Shown here one piece after another: positions 8,499 through 17,587 of a stretch of 64,000 bases of DNA (its first letter is position 1; every line of letters begins with the position of its first letter). A program made the translations under genes and the position numbers. Source of the stretch: Succiniclasticum ruminis DSM 9236 (GTDB lineage Bacteria > Bacillota > Negativicutes > Acidaminococcales > Acidaminococcaceae). The stretch lies in NCBI RefSeq assembly GCF_900112895.1, contig NZ_FONL01000009.1, positions 1-64,000 of the forward strand, written 5' to 3'. The notes under the pieces are model-generated. The model saw only the letters and a list, made by a program, of their open reading frames with translations. It did no database searches and was not told where the DNA came from.

Positions 8499-10037
8499 AT
8501 GTGGAACGAAGGATATTTTACTGAAGGTACGTATACTTATGGCTATTACCGCGAACTGAGCCCTGCCTGGCAACGTTTCTGCCTGCTGGCCAACGGTTAT
8601 GAAATTTCGGAACCGGGACCGGACTCCGTACACTGCGAGTTGGGCTTCGGTCAGGGCGTATCCATCAACGTCCACGCCGCAGCAGTACCGGGAAGGTATA
8701 CAGGTACCGATTTCAATCCCTCCCACGCACGGCATGCAAACCTGCTGAATAATGCGTCAGGCGCAAAAGCAGACCTCAGAGACCTCAGCTTTGCGGAAAT
8801 GCTGGAAAGTAAGGATATGCCTCAATTTGACAGTATCGGTATGCACGGCGTCTGGACCTGGATCAGTCAGGATAATCAGAAGAAAATAGTGGAATTTGTA
8901 CGCCGCTATCTGAAACCGGGCGGCGTGTTCTACAACAGTTACAATTGCTTTCCGGGCTGGGCGCAGAATCATCCAATCAGGGAATTACTGACCATGCCGG
9001 ATATCTACGCCCGCAGCGGAAACAATGCTGCGGAACGAATCACCAACGCGCTGGCGTTTGCGGAAAAAGCCGTCAAAGCAAATTCCCAGTATGCGGAACA
9101 ACATAAACTGTTGATCAATAGTCTTCAGGAATTGAAAAAACAGAATCCCAGTTATCTGGCCCATGAATACCTGAACCGGGACTGGAATGTTATGTATTTT
9201 ACTGAAGTAGCGGAAATGTTGAAGGAAGCAAAACTGGAATACGCCTGCACCGCAAGGCTTTTAGATTCGCTGGACAATCTGGAAAGCATGAATATGCCGG
9301 AAGAGGCGCTGGCGTTTCTGGCCGGTATAAGCCATCCATTGCTGCGAGAGGAAATGCGCGACTATTACATCAACCGCCAGTTCCGCGAAGACTTGTATGT
9401 GAAAGGCGGAATAAAACTGACTCCTCAGCAGAGGATTGATTCCCTGTTGGAAACAAAATATGTTATTGTTGCATCGGACGCAGAAAAACTGCAATGCAGC
9501 GGCTATTACCGCACGGTTGATTTTAAGTCAGAACTGATCTCGCCCATTTTCAGCTGGCTGAAGGCAAGCCGTTCCAAACCAAGAAGCTTTACTGCCTTCA
9601 CCAGTGTTCATCCGGAGATTACCCCCATCGTTCTTTACAGTCTTTTGCTGGTCATGGCGGAACAGAATATTATTGCGCCCTGCCAACCCGAGGAAGCAGT
9701 TCTTGCGGTTGCTCCATACTGCCGCCGGCTGAACAGCTATTTATGCCGTCGGGCGCTTTATTCCGAAGATGTTTCAGTGCTGGCCTCTCCGTTGACCGGT
9801 TACGGTTTTAACATAGGACGGGTTCCACAGATGTTTCTGCATTTTTTGTGGGAAGGTAAAAAAGAAAGCACTTTGTACAAGGAGGTGTGGAACATACTGA
9901 AGTCCCAGAACCGGAGCCTTATCAGGGACGGGAAGAGGCTGGAAACGGATAAGGATAATCTGGCGGAACTTAAGGAACAGGGCAAAGTGTTTATAGAAAA
10001 GATGTTGCCGGTATTAAAAACTCTTGGGATCTATTAA
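8499..10037 (+). CDS. Class I SAM methyltransferase with regulatory-type C-terminal region
   Basis: A 512-residue S-adenosylmethionine-dependent methyltransferase. ATG 8499 follows AAGAGG at good spacing. Motif I is E47-LGFGQG, and an acidic residue at D71 (TGTDFNP) would bind the ribose. A product-side motif (LKPGGVFYNSYN then CFPGW) lies near residue 145. The long C-terminal half resembles the predicted methyltransferase regulatory domain (PF10119). Enzymes of this architecture include the Rickettsia protein-lysine methyltransferases that modify the surface autotransporter OmpB; that link is from the literature. Here the gene follows a lysine-rich surface autotransporter by 116 bases, so methylation of that adhesin is a reasonable but unproven guess. 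An alternative role is a small-molecule or other protein methyltransferase. Confidence 0.82.
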   Translation: MWNEGYFTEGTYTYGYYRELSPAWQRFCLLANGYEISEPGPDSVHCELGFGQGVSINVHAAAVPGRYTGTDFNPSHARHANLLNNASGAKADLRDLSFAEMLESKDMPQFDSIGMHGVWTWISQDNQKKIVEFVRRYLKPGGVFYNSYNCFPGWAQNHPIRELLTMPDIYARSGNNAAERITNALAFAEKAVKANSQYAEQHKLLINSLQELKKQNPSYLAHEYLNRDWNVMYFTEVAEMLKEAKLEYACTARLLDSLDNLESMNMPEEALAFLAGISHPLLREEMRDYYINRQFREDLYVKGGIKLTPQQRIDSLLETKYVIVASDAEKLQCSGYYRTVDFKSELISPIFSWLKASRSKPRSFTAFTSVHPEITPIVLYSLLLVMAEQNIIAPCQPEEAVLAVAPYCRRLNSYLCRRALYSEDVSVLASPLTGYGFNIGRVPQMFLHFLWEGKKESTLYKEVWNILKSQNRSLIRDGKRLETDKDNLAELKEQGKVFIEKMLPVLKTLGIY

Positions 10038-10152
10038 ACAACGGAAGAACCGATACTGATATAGGCAGAAAAAAGAAAACCGAATATGAGCGTTTGTTTT
10101 GGTATATGTTTGGAAAGAACAGGAATCGTTTAAAGCAGAAAGAAATACCATA

Positions 10153-10181
10153 TTGTTTTTTATTGCCGGTTGAGATATAAT
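10153..10181 (+). promoter_or_regulatory. Promoter of dapF
   Basis: TTGTTT (10153-10158) and TATAAT (10176-10181) are 17 bases apart in the AT-rich gap between the methyltransferase gene and dapF. Confidence 0.6.
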
Positions 10182-10256
10182 GATACAATAACTCACAAGT
10201 ATAGAATAATACGCAAATAGACGGAAACAAGGAAACAGGAGCAAGAGGAGAAAACA

Positions 10257-11162
10257 ATGAAATTCAAGTTTTCCAAAATGCACGGCTGCGGAAACGATTA
10301 TGTTTACGCAGACTGCACGCAGCAGGAAATGTCCAATCCTGAGGCGGTGGCTAAATATGTTAGCAGGTATCATTACGGTATCGGAAGCGACGGGCTGATT
10401 CTGATTTGTCCCTCTGAAACAGCGGATTTTAAAATGCGCATGTTCAATGCGGACGGCTCGGAAGGCAAGATGTGCGGTAACGGGATCCGCTGCGTGGCGA
10501 AATATGTGTACGACCATGGCCTGACAGATAAGAACCCGGTTTCCATTGAAACCCTGGCCGGCACTAAGGAAATTGAGCTGACGGTCGAAAACGGAAAGGT
10601 TACGGAGGCCCGGGTGGATATGGGTAAGCCGGAAACACGTCCCCGCATGATTCCCATGATCACCGACCATTATATCTTTGTGGACCAGTCTCTGGTCCTC
10701 AGGGAAACTTCAATAGTTGGCACGGACAATAAGACCTATAAGGAAAAGTTTTTCTTTAACGGCACGGCAGTTTCCATGGGCAACCCGCATTTTATCGTGT
10801 TTGTCCCGGATGTGGATGCGCTGGACCTGGAAGACCTGGGACCGCAGTTTGAGCATCATAAATTATTCCCGGAAGGCGTAAACACCGAGTTTGCCCAGGT
10901 GCTTGATGAGAATACCGTGAAGTTCAGGGTCTGGGAACGGGGTAGCGGCGAGACCCTGGCCTGCGGTACCGGCGCCTGCGCTGTAACTTATGCCTGCATG
11001 AAGCTGAAGAAGGCCGGCTCCATGAATAAACCGCTAAATGTTCATGCCCGGGGCGGTTTGCTGAAAGTTACCTACTGCAGTGAAAACGATCACATTTACC
11101 TGCAGGGGCCGGCGGTAGAAGTGTTTACGGGAGAAATTGAGATTCCGGATTGTGAATTGTGA
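10257..11162 (+). CDS. dapF: Diaminopimelate epimerase
   Basis: Converts LL- to meso-diaminopimelate for lysine and peptidoglycan synthesis in the cytoplasm. The 301-residue product has the MHGCGNDY start and both catalytic cysteines: C73 in MCGNGIRC and C236 in ETLACGTGACA. It is some 20 residues longer than most DapF proteins, partly through a stretch after MIPMI (about residues 138-163) before the conserved VSMGNPH. GAGGAG precedes the ATG. The gene has its own promoter and is probably transcribed alone. Confidence 0.96.
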   Translation: MKFKFSKMHGCGNDYVYADCTQQEMSNPEAVAKYVSRYHYGIGSDGLILICPSETADFKMRMFNADGSEGKMCGNGIRCVAKYVYDHGLTDKNPVSIETLAGTKEIELTVENGKVTEARVDMGKPETRPRMIPMITDHYIFVDQSLVLRETSIVGTDNKTYKEKFFFNGTAVSMGNPHFIVFVPDVDALDLEDLGPQFEHHKLFPEGVNTEFAQVLDENTVKFRVWERGSGETLACGTGACAVTYACMKLKKAGSMNKPLNVHARGGLLKVTYCSENDHIYLQGPAVEVFTGEIEIPDCEL

Positions 11163-11313
11163 TTTTTCCAAAATGTCGCAACTTTGTCACAAAAGCCTTG
11201 GATAAAAGGTGTATAATCTGGTTATGAATAAGGTACTGTTATGAAGTGTTTTAAGTAAGCGCCTTATTGAATAAAAAAATAATTTGGTTTTTAATTATTC
11301 AGGAGGGAAAAAG

Positions 11314-11745
11314 ATGAAAAAGAAATTTGTTATGTTTTTGATGACGGTTATGCTGAGCTTTTCCGCGGTATGTTTTGCCAGCTATGGCACGGACCTGGAC
11401 GCGGAAGCAAAGGCGGTAGACCAGTTCTTTGCCGGTACCGATTATAAAAAAGCGGCAGCGGTTATGGATGCGGATCTGGCCAAGAATCTTACGGCAGACA
11501 AATATAAGGAAATGTTTGCCTCCATGGAGAAAGATCTGGGAAAACTGGTGCAGAAAGATCTGCGTGTTTATCAGGTGTTCCCCGACGGACATATCCTCCG
11601 TTATGCGGCTAAATTCGAAAAAGCATCCCAGATGGAAATTGATGCCGTATTTAAAAATGTCGGCGGCAAACTGCTCATGATGGATTTCCGCGTTCTCGAC
11701 CCGAATGCCCAGGCTCCGGCAGCCAACCAGGCAGAAAAGAAATAA
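11314..11745 (+). CDS. Small secreted protein, DUF3887-like
   Basis: A 143-residue exported protein. The start at 11314 is fixed by AGGAGGG ten bases upstream and gives a clean signal peptide (MKKKFVMFLMTVMLSFSAVC then FA). The mature part is a short alpha+beta sequence (AVDQFFAGTDYKKAAAVM, later LRVYQVFPDGHILRYAAKF) that recalls DUF3887-type NTF2-like folds; this assignment is tentative. A strong terminator follows, so it is a single-gene unit. The biological role is unknown. Confidence 0.72.
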   Translation: MKKKFVMFLMTVMLSFSAVCFASYGTDLDAEAKAVDQFFAGTDYKKAAAVMDADLAKNLTADKYKEMFASMEKDLGKLVQKDLRVYQVFPDGHILRYAAKFEKASQMEIDAVFKNVGGKLLMMDFRVLDPNAQAPAANQAEKK

Positions 11746-11755
11746 CATAACACGT

Positions 11756-11786
11756 AACCGGACAGGGCAGCCTGTCCGGTTTTTTT
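11756..11786 (+). terminator. Rho-independent terminator
   Basis: The stem CCGGACAGG/CCTGTCCGG (11758-11766 with 11771-11779, loop GCAG) is followed by seven Ts. It ends the small secreted protein gene. Confidence 0.93.
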
Positions 11787-11815
11787 AGGAAACGCTGATA
11801 AAAGAGTTCGCGCGA

Positions 11816-11845
11816 TTGCCAACGGAAAGCGCACAGACGTAGTAT
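11816..11845 (+). promoter_or_regulatory. Possible promoter of the Septu operon
   Basis: TTGCCA (11816-11821) and TAGTAT (11840-11845) are 18 bases apart, between the upstream terminator and ptuA. Both boxes deviate from consensus. Confidence 0.35.
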
Positions 11846-11881
11846 TCAGCGGTTACTTGATAAAGGAGGCACCGGCATCCT

Positions 11882-13231
11882 ATGTACGTATCTAAGATCA
11901 GAATGCAGAACTTCCGCTGCTATACGGACTTCACCATGCACTTCAGTCCCGGGGTGACGGTAATCGTAGCGGAAAACGGAAAAGGTAAGACGGCAATCCT
12001 GGACGGTCTGGCAATCAACATGGCACCCTATCTGGCCGCTTTTCCGGGAATCAAGGGGCGCAATTTCCAGCCCAACGATGTCCGTATGGTAATGGATATC
12101 CCGTCAGGAAAGGAAGAGTTGAAAATCCAACGGATGAAATACCTGCTTCCTGTTGTATTGGAAACGGAAGTGAAGGCAGACGATGGGAAAGCGTATTCCT
12201 GGAAACGGGAATTAAAAACCGTAAAAGGGAAAACCTCTTCCGCTTCAGCCAAATTTGTTTCTGATTACGGGAAAAGGATCGCGGACGCCCTGAACCAGCC
12301 TGGAGACCAGGAGATTATCCTCCCGGTAATAGGGTATTACGGAACCAGCCGCATGTGGAATGACAGTTCTCTGCTGAAACGCAAGAACGTGGATCTGTCC
12401 CGCAGCAGCGGTTATACGGAATGCCTGGAACCCAGCGGTTCCTACAACACCTTTGCCCAATGGTTCCGTTATGCTACGGAAAGCGCACTGGAATATGACC
12501 GCATTATTGCGGAAAAGAATTTAAAAACCAAAAATCCTTATCAGCAACTTTTAAATGCCATCAAAAAGGCGATTGTCACCTGTATCAGCAGTATGGGCTG
12601 GACGGATCTGAAATACAGCTTTGCGGCACAGAATCTGCTGATCTGTCACCCCAAGATGGGGGAACTGCCTCTGGAAGCCATGAGCGACGGGGCCCGCAGT
12701 GTCATCAGCATGGCAGCGGATATTGCCTACCGTATGGCCCGTCTCAATCCGGACATGGGGGAAGACGTCACATTGAAAACGTCCGGCGTGATTCTGATCG
12801 ACGAGGTGGATATGCACCTGCATCCTTCCTGGCAGCAGACCGTGGTCAACGACATGGTCAGGGCCTTTCCGAAAGTACAGTTCATTATGACGACCCACAG
12901 CCCCCAGGTACTGACCAGTGTGCCTGCGGAAAGCATCCGTATCCTGCATTGGGATGACGACATGGTGGATATTGAAGAGCCGTCATTCTCCCTTGGCGCG
13001 GAAAGCAGCCAGCTGCTGCGGGATATCCAGCATGTGGAAACCCGTCCGGGATCTCTGCCGATTGTAAAGACGCTCCAGCGCTATCTGCAGCTGGTCAGCG
13101 AGGATAAGTGGGACAGCGAAGAAGCGCTGGAATTACGCAAGACGCTGGACGAGTGGTCCCAGGGGAGAGAACCTGCGCTCCTGCGGGCGGATATGGATAT
13201 CCGGGTGCGCAATTACCGCAGGAAGAAATGA
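11882..13231 (+). CDS. ptuA: Septu anti-phage system ATPase PtuA
   Basis: A 449-residue SMC/RecF-like ATPase without a long coiled coil. Walker A is AENGKGKT (residues 30-37), an ABC-type signature region lies around EAMSDGARSVISMAADIA, Walker B is VILIDE (D307, E308), and the H-loop is in MTTHSPQ. In Septu, PtuA multimers bind the nuclease PtuB and hold it until phage infection. The HNH partner follows with a 4-base ATGA overlap, which makes the assignment firm. No reverse transcriptase or msr/msd is nearby, so this is stand-alone Septu and not a retron. AAGGAGG lies 12 bases before the ATG. Confidence 0.9.
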   Translation: MYVSKIRMQNFRCYTDFTMHFSPGVTVIVAENGKGKTAILDGLAINMAPYLAAFPGIKGRNFQPNDVRMVMDIPSGKEELKIQRMKYLLPVVLETEVKADDGKAYSWKRELKTVKGKTSSASAKFVSDYGKRIADALNQPGDQEIILPVIGYYGTSRMWNDSSLLKRKNVDLSRSSGYTECLEPSGSYNTFAQWFRYATESALEYDRIIAEKNLKTKNPYQQLLNAIKKAIVTCISSMGWTDLKYSFAAQNLLICHPKMGELPLEAMSDGARSVISMAADIAYRMARLNPDMGEDVTLKTSGVILIDEVDMHLHPSWQQTVVNDMVRAFPKVQFIMTTHSPQVLTSVPAESIRILHWDDDMVDIEEPSFSLGAESSQLLRDIQHVETRPGSLPIVKTLQRYLQLVSEDKWDSEEALELRKTLDEWSQGREPALLRADMDIRVRNYRRKK

Positions 13232-14046
13232 GATTTTGTATTTTCAGGGAAAGGGCGGCGCAACGTATGAAACGGGTGCAAAAAAGTCCGGAAGAACCGG
13301 AATTACTGACTCGCTACAGGCAGCGTTATCCCCGCGACACCTGGGACAAATTCCACCACCGGAGCAGGGACGGTTACCGGCAGGTCAAACGGCAGATACT
13401 TCAAGATCAGCACGGACTGTGTGCCTATTGTGAGATCAATATCAAGCTGACTGACGAAGAGGAGCAGGTAGATGATTTCCGGGTGGAACACTTCCATCCC
13501 AAAGTGGGAACGGAAAACGAAGAACGCAATTACCATCTGGAATGGAAGAATATGCTGGGCGTCTGCCACGGAGGCAGCCAGCCCCGGGTAGCGGAAGCGG
13601 GGTACCGCTTTTCCAAAGCCAAGGAGGACCGGAGCTGCGATGTGCCCAAGGGCGGGAAATCCATTAATGCGGAAATCCTGAACCCGTTGCAGATACCTGC
13701 GAAGGAAATGCTGTTTTGCTTTGATTCTTTTTCCGGAGCCATGTCTGTAGACGAAGAGCGTTGTCCGGAGATGCTGCGTAAAAAGGCCTGCAATACGATT
13801 GTTGAACTGAACCTGAACGCGCCCCGCCTGAAACGGCTGCGAAAGGCAGTGATCGAAGTAATGCAGGAACAGGTGACGGAACTGACGGGGCAGGGCGTTC
13901 CTATTGAAGAGGCGATGGACCAGCTGGCCCGGGAGTTACTGATACCGAATTCAGATAATAATTATCTTGCTTTTTTTACTACCATGCGTTGGTTCCTGGG
14001 TGAAGCGGCGGAAAATCTGCTGCGGGAACGGGAGTATATAATTTGA
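13228..14046 (+). CDS. ptuB: Septu anti-phage system HNH nuclease PtuB
   Basis: An HNH endonuclease of the TIGR02646 family (retron-Ec78/Septu effector). Counted from ATG 13267, it has CAYCE (C52, C55), the catalytic stretch VEHFHPK (H75, H77), WKN (N95) and CHGG (C100). The ATG at 13228 overlaps the ptuA stop as ATGA and would couple translation. The ATG at 13267 (MKRVQKSPEEPELL) is where family members usually begin, so the true start is one of these two. Once released by PtuA the nuclease is thought to cut DNA in infected cells. It ends just before a strong terminator, closing a two-gene defence operon. Confidence 0.88.
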   Translation: MRFCIFRERAAQRMKRVQKSPEEPELLTRYRQRYPRDTWDKFHHRSRDGYRQVKRQILQDQHGLCAYCEINIKLTDEEEQVDDFRVEHFHPKVGTENEERNYHLEWKNMLGVCHGGSQPRVAEAGYRFSKAKEDRSCDVPKGGKSINAEILNPLQIPAKEMLFCFDSFSGAMSVDEERCPEMLRKKACNTIVELNLNAPRLKRLRKAVIEVMQEQVTELTGQGVPIEEAMDQLARELLIPNSDNNYLAFFTTMRWFLGEAAENLLREREYII

Positions 14047-14048
14047 TT

Positions 14049-14097
14049 AAAAGCTGTAACAAAAATGGGCGGGTTGCCATTTTGTTGCAGCTTTTTA
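14049..14097 (+). terminator. Terminator of the Septu operon
   Basis: A long imperfect stem (AAAAGCTGTAACAAAAATGG with CCATTTTGTTGCAGCTTTTT, loop of 8 bases) ends in a T run. Its symmetry could let it work in both directions. Confidence 0.85.
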
Positions 14098-14276
14098 ACT
14101 GTATACGAATTAACTGCGCCCCTGATTTTTTGCAGGAATTTTTTAATTTTAGTAGAATATATTATTTTAACGATGAGAAAGGAAAAAGTATGTGGTAAAA
14201 GGAAGCAGGCAAGCTGATGAGCGTTTAAGGATATGTTTGTACTGCTAACAGAAGAACAGTGGAACGAGGGAGCACA

Positions 14277-15641
14277 GTGATTAATACAAAGGCGTTCAAG
14301 GCATACGACATACGCGGAATCTACCCGAAGGAGGTCAACGAAGAACTGGCGTACCGGGTGGGAAAAGTCTTTTGCGCTTTATTCGGGGCAGAAACGGTGG
14401 TTGTGGGCTGTGATATCCGCCTGACCGGCCCGAAGCTGCTTCAGGCCCTGTGTGACGGGCTGCGTGATGGCGGTGCCAACGTAATCGATATCGGTCAGTG
14501 CGGCACAGAAATGATATATTTTGCCACCGCATACCTGAATGCGGACGGAGGCATCATGGTCACGGCCAGTCATAATCCGGCGGAGTATAACGGGTTGAAG
14601 CTGGTACGGCGGGACGCGAGACCGGTGGGCGTGGATTCGGGCCTGAAGGAGATCGAAGAGATGGTAAGGGGGGATGAATTCCCGCATCATCTCATGGCCG
14701 GCAAAGCCAGAGGCTTTCTGACCAGGCAGAATGTTCTGAAGCCTTATGTGGAGCATATTCTGAAATACATCGACAGATCGAAACTGAAACCGGTTAAAGT
14801 TGTAGTGAACCCCGGTAACGGCGGGGCCGGCACAGTGCTGGACGAACTGGAAAACTATCTGCCGTTCCGTTTCATAAAGATAAACTACGATCCGGACGGA
14901 ACCTTCCCCAATGGCGTGCCCAACCCCATGCTGGAGGAAAACCGTAAATACACGGTTGACGCGGTGCTGCAGCATCATGCGGACTTCGGCATTGCCTGGG
15001 ACGGCGACTTTGACCGTTGTTTCTTCTGCGATGAAAAAGGAAAGTTCGTGGAAGGCTATTATCTGGTAGGCCTGTTGGCGGAAAACTTCCTGCATAAGTA
15101 TCCGGGCTGCAAGATTATGTATGATGCGCGCCTGACCTGGAATACGGAAGCGATCATTAAAAACCACGGAGGCATACCGGTGCCGAGTAAGAGCGGGCAT
15201 GCTTTTATGAAGCAATGCATGCGGGAGAACGGCGTGATTTACGGCGGGGAAATGTCCAGTCATCACTACTTCCGGGATTTCGCGTATTGCGACAGCGGCA
15301 TGATCACGGCGCTGATCGTTTCCGAAATGTTGTGTACCTGCGGCAAAACGCTTTCGGAACTGATCGGGGGAATGGAAGAGGCGTTCCCCTGCAGCGGGGA
15401 AATCAACCGGAAAGTTACGGACAGCAAGGCCGTGCTGGCAAGACTAAAGAAGAAATATAAAGACGGAAAAGCGGATACATTGGATGGACTGAGCATCGAA
15501 TATCCGGACTGGCGCTTTAACCTGCGGGCGTCCAATACGGAACCGGTGATCCGGCTGAATGTGGAAACCAGAGGGGATAAACGATTATTACAAAACAAAG
15601 TGCAGGAATTATTGGAAGAAATTGGCGGTGAACCGGCATGA
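14277..15641 (+). CDS. Phosphomannomutase/phosphoglucomutase
   Basis: An alpha-D-phosphohexomutase of 454 residues that interconverts hexose 6- and 1-phosphates. GTG 14277 is chosen: it follows GAGGG at six bases and leads straight into the family N-terminus (FKAYDIRG). The phosphoserine loop is TASHNP (S98), the magnesium loop DGDFDR (D242, D244, D246), and the C-terminal phosphate loop [10 protein letters not shown]. The stop overlaps the start of galU, and galE follows, so the three genes form a pathway from sugar phosphate to UDP-glucose and UDP-galactose for envelope glycans. Whether glucose or mannose is preferred cannot be told. Confidence 0.93.
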   Translation: MINTKAFKAYDIRGIYPKEVNEELAYRVGKVFCALFGAETVVVGCDIRLTGPKLLQALCDGLRDGGANVIDIGQCGTEMIYFATAYLNADGGIMVTASHNPAEYNGLKLVRRDARPVGVDSGLKEIEEMVRGDEFPHHLMAGKARGFLTRQNVLKPYVEHILKYIDRSKLKPVKVVVNPGNGGAGTVLDELENYLPFRFIKINYDPDGTFPNGVPNPMLEENRKYTVDAVLQHHADFGIAWDGDFDRCFFCDEKGKFVEGYYLVGLLAENFLHKYPGCKIMYDARLTWNTEAIIKNHGGIPVPSKSGHAFMKQCMRENGVIYGGEMSSHHYFRDFAYCDSGMITALIVSEMLCTCGKTLSELIGGMEEAFPCSGEINRKVTDSKAVLARLKKKYKDGKADTLDGLSIEYPDWRFNLRASNTEPVIRLNVETRGDKRLLQNKVQELLEEIGGEPA

Positions 15642-16528
15642 GCGCACGTTTTAAAACTATTACAAGAGCAGTAATTCCGGCGGCGGGGTTAGGCACCCGT
15701 TTTCTGCCGGCGACCAAGGCGACACCTAAGGAGATGCTTCCCATCGTAGACAAACCTACGATCCAGTACATTGTGGAGGAAGCGCTGGCCAGCGGTATTG
15801 AAGATATCCTGATTATAACCGGACGCAGCAAACGGGCCATTGAAGACCATTTCGACCGGAGCATCGAACTGGAGTTGAACCTTGCGGAAAAAGGTAAGAA
15901 TGAATGGTTGGAAATGGTGCGGAGCATTTCTGATATCCGTATCCATTATATACGGCAGAAGGAACCCCGGGGACTGGGGCATGCGATTTTATGCGCCAAA
16001 CAGTTTATCGGAAACGAGCCTTTTGCGGTGCTGTTAGGCGACGATGTGGTTTATAACGATAAAAAGCCTGCCTTGCGGCAGCTCATCGACGTGTATGAAA
16101 AAACAGGGGCTTCCGTATTAGGCGTACAGGAAGTACCTCATGAAAAGGTTTCTTCATACGGCATTGTGGCGGCGAGGGGAACCAGCGATCCCCGGACTTT
16201 TGCGGTAGCGGACATGGTAGAGAAGCCGCCCGTGGACGAGGCTCCTTCCAACATGGCGGTGCTGGGACGCTATGTCATTACGCCTGAGATTTTTGAACTT
16301 CTCGAACATACCGACCCGGGCGCGGGCGGGGAGATCCAGCTTACGGACGGTCTGCGTTCCCTGCTGAAGATACAGCCCGTCTATGCCTATAATTTTGAGG
16401 GGCGCCGTTATGATGTGGGCGATAAACTGGGCTTTCTGGAAGCGACAGTTGAATATGCCCTGCGCCGTCCGGAACTCCATGACGGATTTTTGAAATATTT
16501 GATGGGAATCGTTAACGGAAGGAAATGA
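15638..16528 (+). CDS. galU: UTP-glucose-1-phosphate uridylyltransferase
   Basis: Makes UDP-glucose from UTP and glucose 1-phosphate. The 296-residue product has the nucleotide-binding start ([20 protein letters not shown]), [17 protein letters not shown] for metal binding, and [12 protein letters not shown] near the C-terminus, all typical of bacterial GalU. The ATG overlaps the upstream stop by four bases, which indicates translational coupling with the phosphohexomutase that supplies its substrate. Confidence 0.96.
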   Translation: MSARFKTITRAVIPAAGLGTRFLPATKATPKEMLPIVDKPTIQYIVEEALASGIEDILIITGRSKRAIEDHFDRSIELELNLAEKGKNEWLEMVRSISDIRIHYIRQKEPRGLGHAILCAKQFIGNEPFAVLLGDDVVYNDKKPALRQLIDVYEKTGASVLGVQEVPHEKVSSYGIVAARGTSDPRTFAVADMVEKPPVDEAPSNMAVLGRYVITPEIFELLEHTDPGAGGEIQLTDGLRSLLKIQPVYAYNFEGRRYDVGDKLGFLEATVEYALRRPELHDGFLKYLMGIVNGRK

Positions 16529-16538
16529 GGATTAAGGA

Positions 16539-17531
16539 ATGAATATTTTAGTTACAGGCGGAGCCGGTTACATCGGTTCCCACACCGTTCGGGCGCTGGC
16601 GGCGTCTAAAGATTTTACTCCGGTGGTATATGACAATCTGTCCACCGGCCATGAGGCTTCTGTACCGGATAATGTTCAGCTGATTACCGGTGACATCCAC
16701 GATGTGCCGTTCTTAAAACACATTCTGGCGGAGCACGAGATTGACGGAGTAATCCACTTCGCGGCGTCGTCCCTGGTAGGCGAATCCATGACGGATCCGG
16801 CAAAGTATTATTTTAATAACGTCGAGGGCACGCTCCATCTGCTGATTGCCATGCATGAAACGGGCGTGGATCATATTGTTTTCTCTTCCACTGCGGCTGT
16901 ATACGGCGAACCGCAAAAAACACCGATCGAGGAAGATTTCCCGACCGTTCCTACTAATGTGTATGGTCGGACCAAGCTGATGATTGAAAACATGATGAAG
17001 GATTTTACCATGGCATACGGCATGGACTACGTGGCACTGCGGTATTTTAATGCGGCCGGGGCCATACAGGACGGCTCCATAGGGGAAGATCATAACCCGG
17101 AAACCCACCTGATCCCGCTGATTTTAAAAACCGCCCAGGGAGTGCGGGACCATATTTCGATTTTTGGCACCGATTATCCGACACCGGACGGCACCTGCCT
17201 GCGGGACTACATTCATGTACTGGACCTGGCGGACGCCCATGTGCTGGCCATGCAGTATCTGGTGGACGGCGGGGAAAGCATCGTGTTCAATCTGGGCAGC
17301 GAAGCCGGTTTCAGTGTACGGGAGATTATTGAAAAAGCCAAAAAGATTACGGGAATTGATTTTAAGGTTGAGGAAGAAGCCCGGCGGGCAGGGGATCCGG
17401 CGGTGCTGATTGCTTCCAGCACCAAATGTAAAAAGGTACTGGGATGGAAACCGCAGCATAGCAATACGGAAGAAATCATCAAGACTGCCTGGAACTGGCA
17501 TAAAGAACACCCTTACGGATTTGGGATTTAA
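16539..17531 (+). CDS. galE: UDP-glucose 4-epimerase
   Basis: A 330-residue extended short-chain dehydrogenase that interconverts UDP-glucose and UDP-galactose. The NAD-binding GGAGYIG is at residues 7-13, the catalytic Y142xxxK146 in YGRTK, with a serine in FSSTAAVYG and the family motif LRYFNAAGA. It begins ten bases after galU and completes the sugar nucleotide operon. Confidence 0.96.
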   Translation: MNILVTGGAGYIGSHTVRALAASKDFTPVVYDNLSTGHEASVPDNVQLITGDIHDVPFLKHILAEHEIDGVIHFAASSLVGESMTDPAKYYFNNVEGTLHLLIAMHETGVDHIVFSSTAAVYGEPQKTPIEEDFPTVPTNVYGRTKLMIENMMKDFTMAYGMDYVALRYFNAAGAIQDGSIGEDHNPETHLIPLILKTAQGVRDHISIFGTDYPTPDGTCLRDYIHVLDLADAHVLAMQYLVDGGESIVFNLGSEAGFSVREIIEKAKKITGIDFKVEEEARRAGDPAVLIASSTKCKKVLGWKPQHSNTEEIIKTAWNWHKEHPYGFGI

Positions 17532-17587
17532 AGAAATTTTATACGTTGAATTACAGTCATTGCGTTAAAACATAATGGGAAACATCT

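Noticed and set aside
11882-14046. Retron Ec78-type system
   Set aside because: The ATPase and HNH pair match, but no reverse transcriptase gene or msr/msd-like RNA is seen upstream or downstream.
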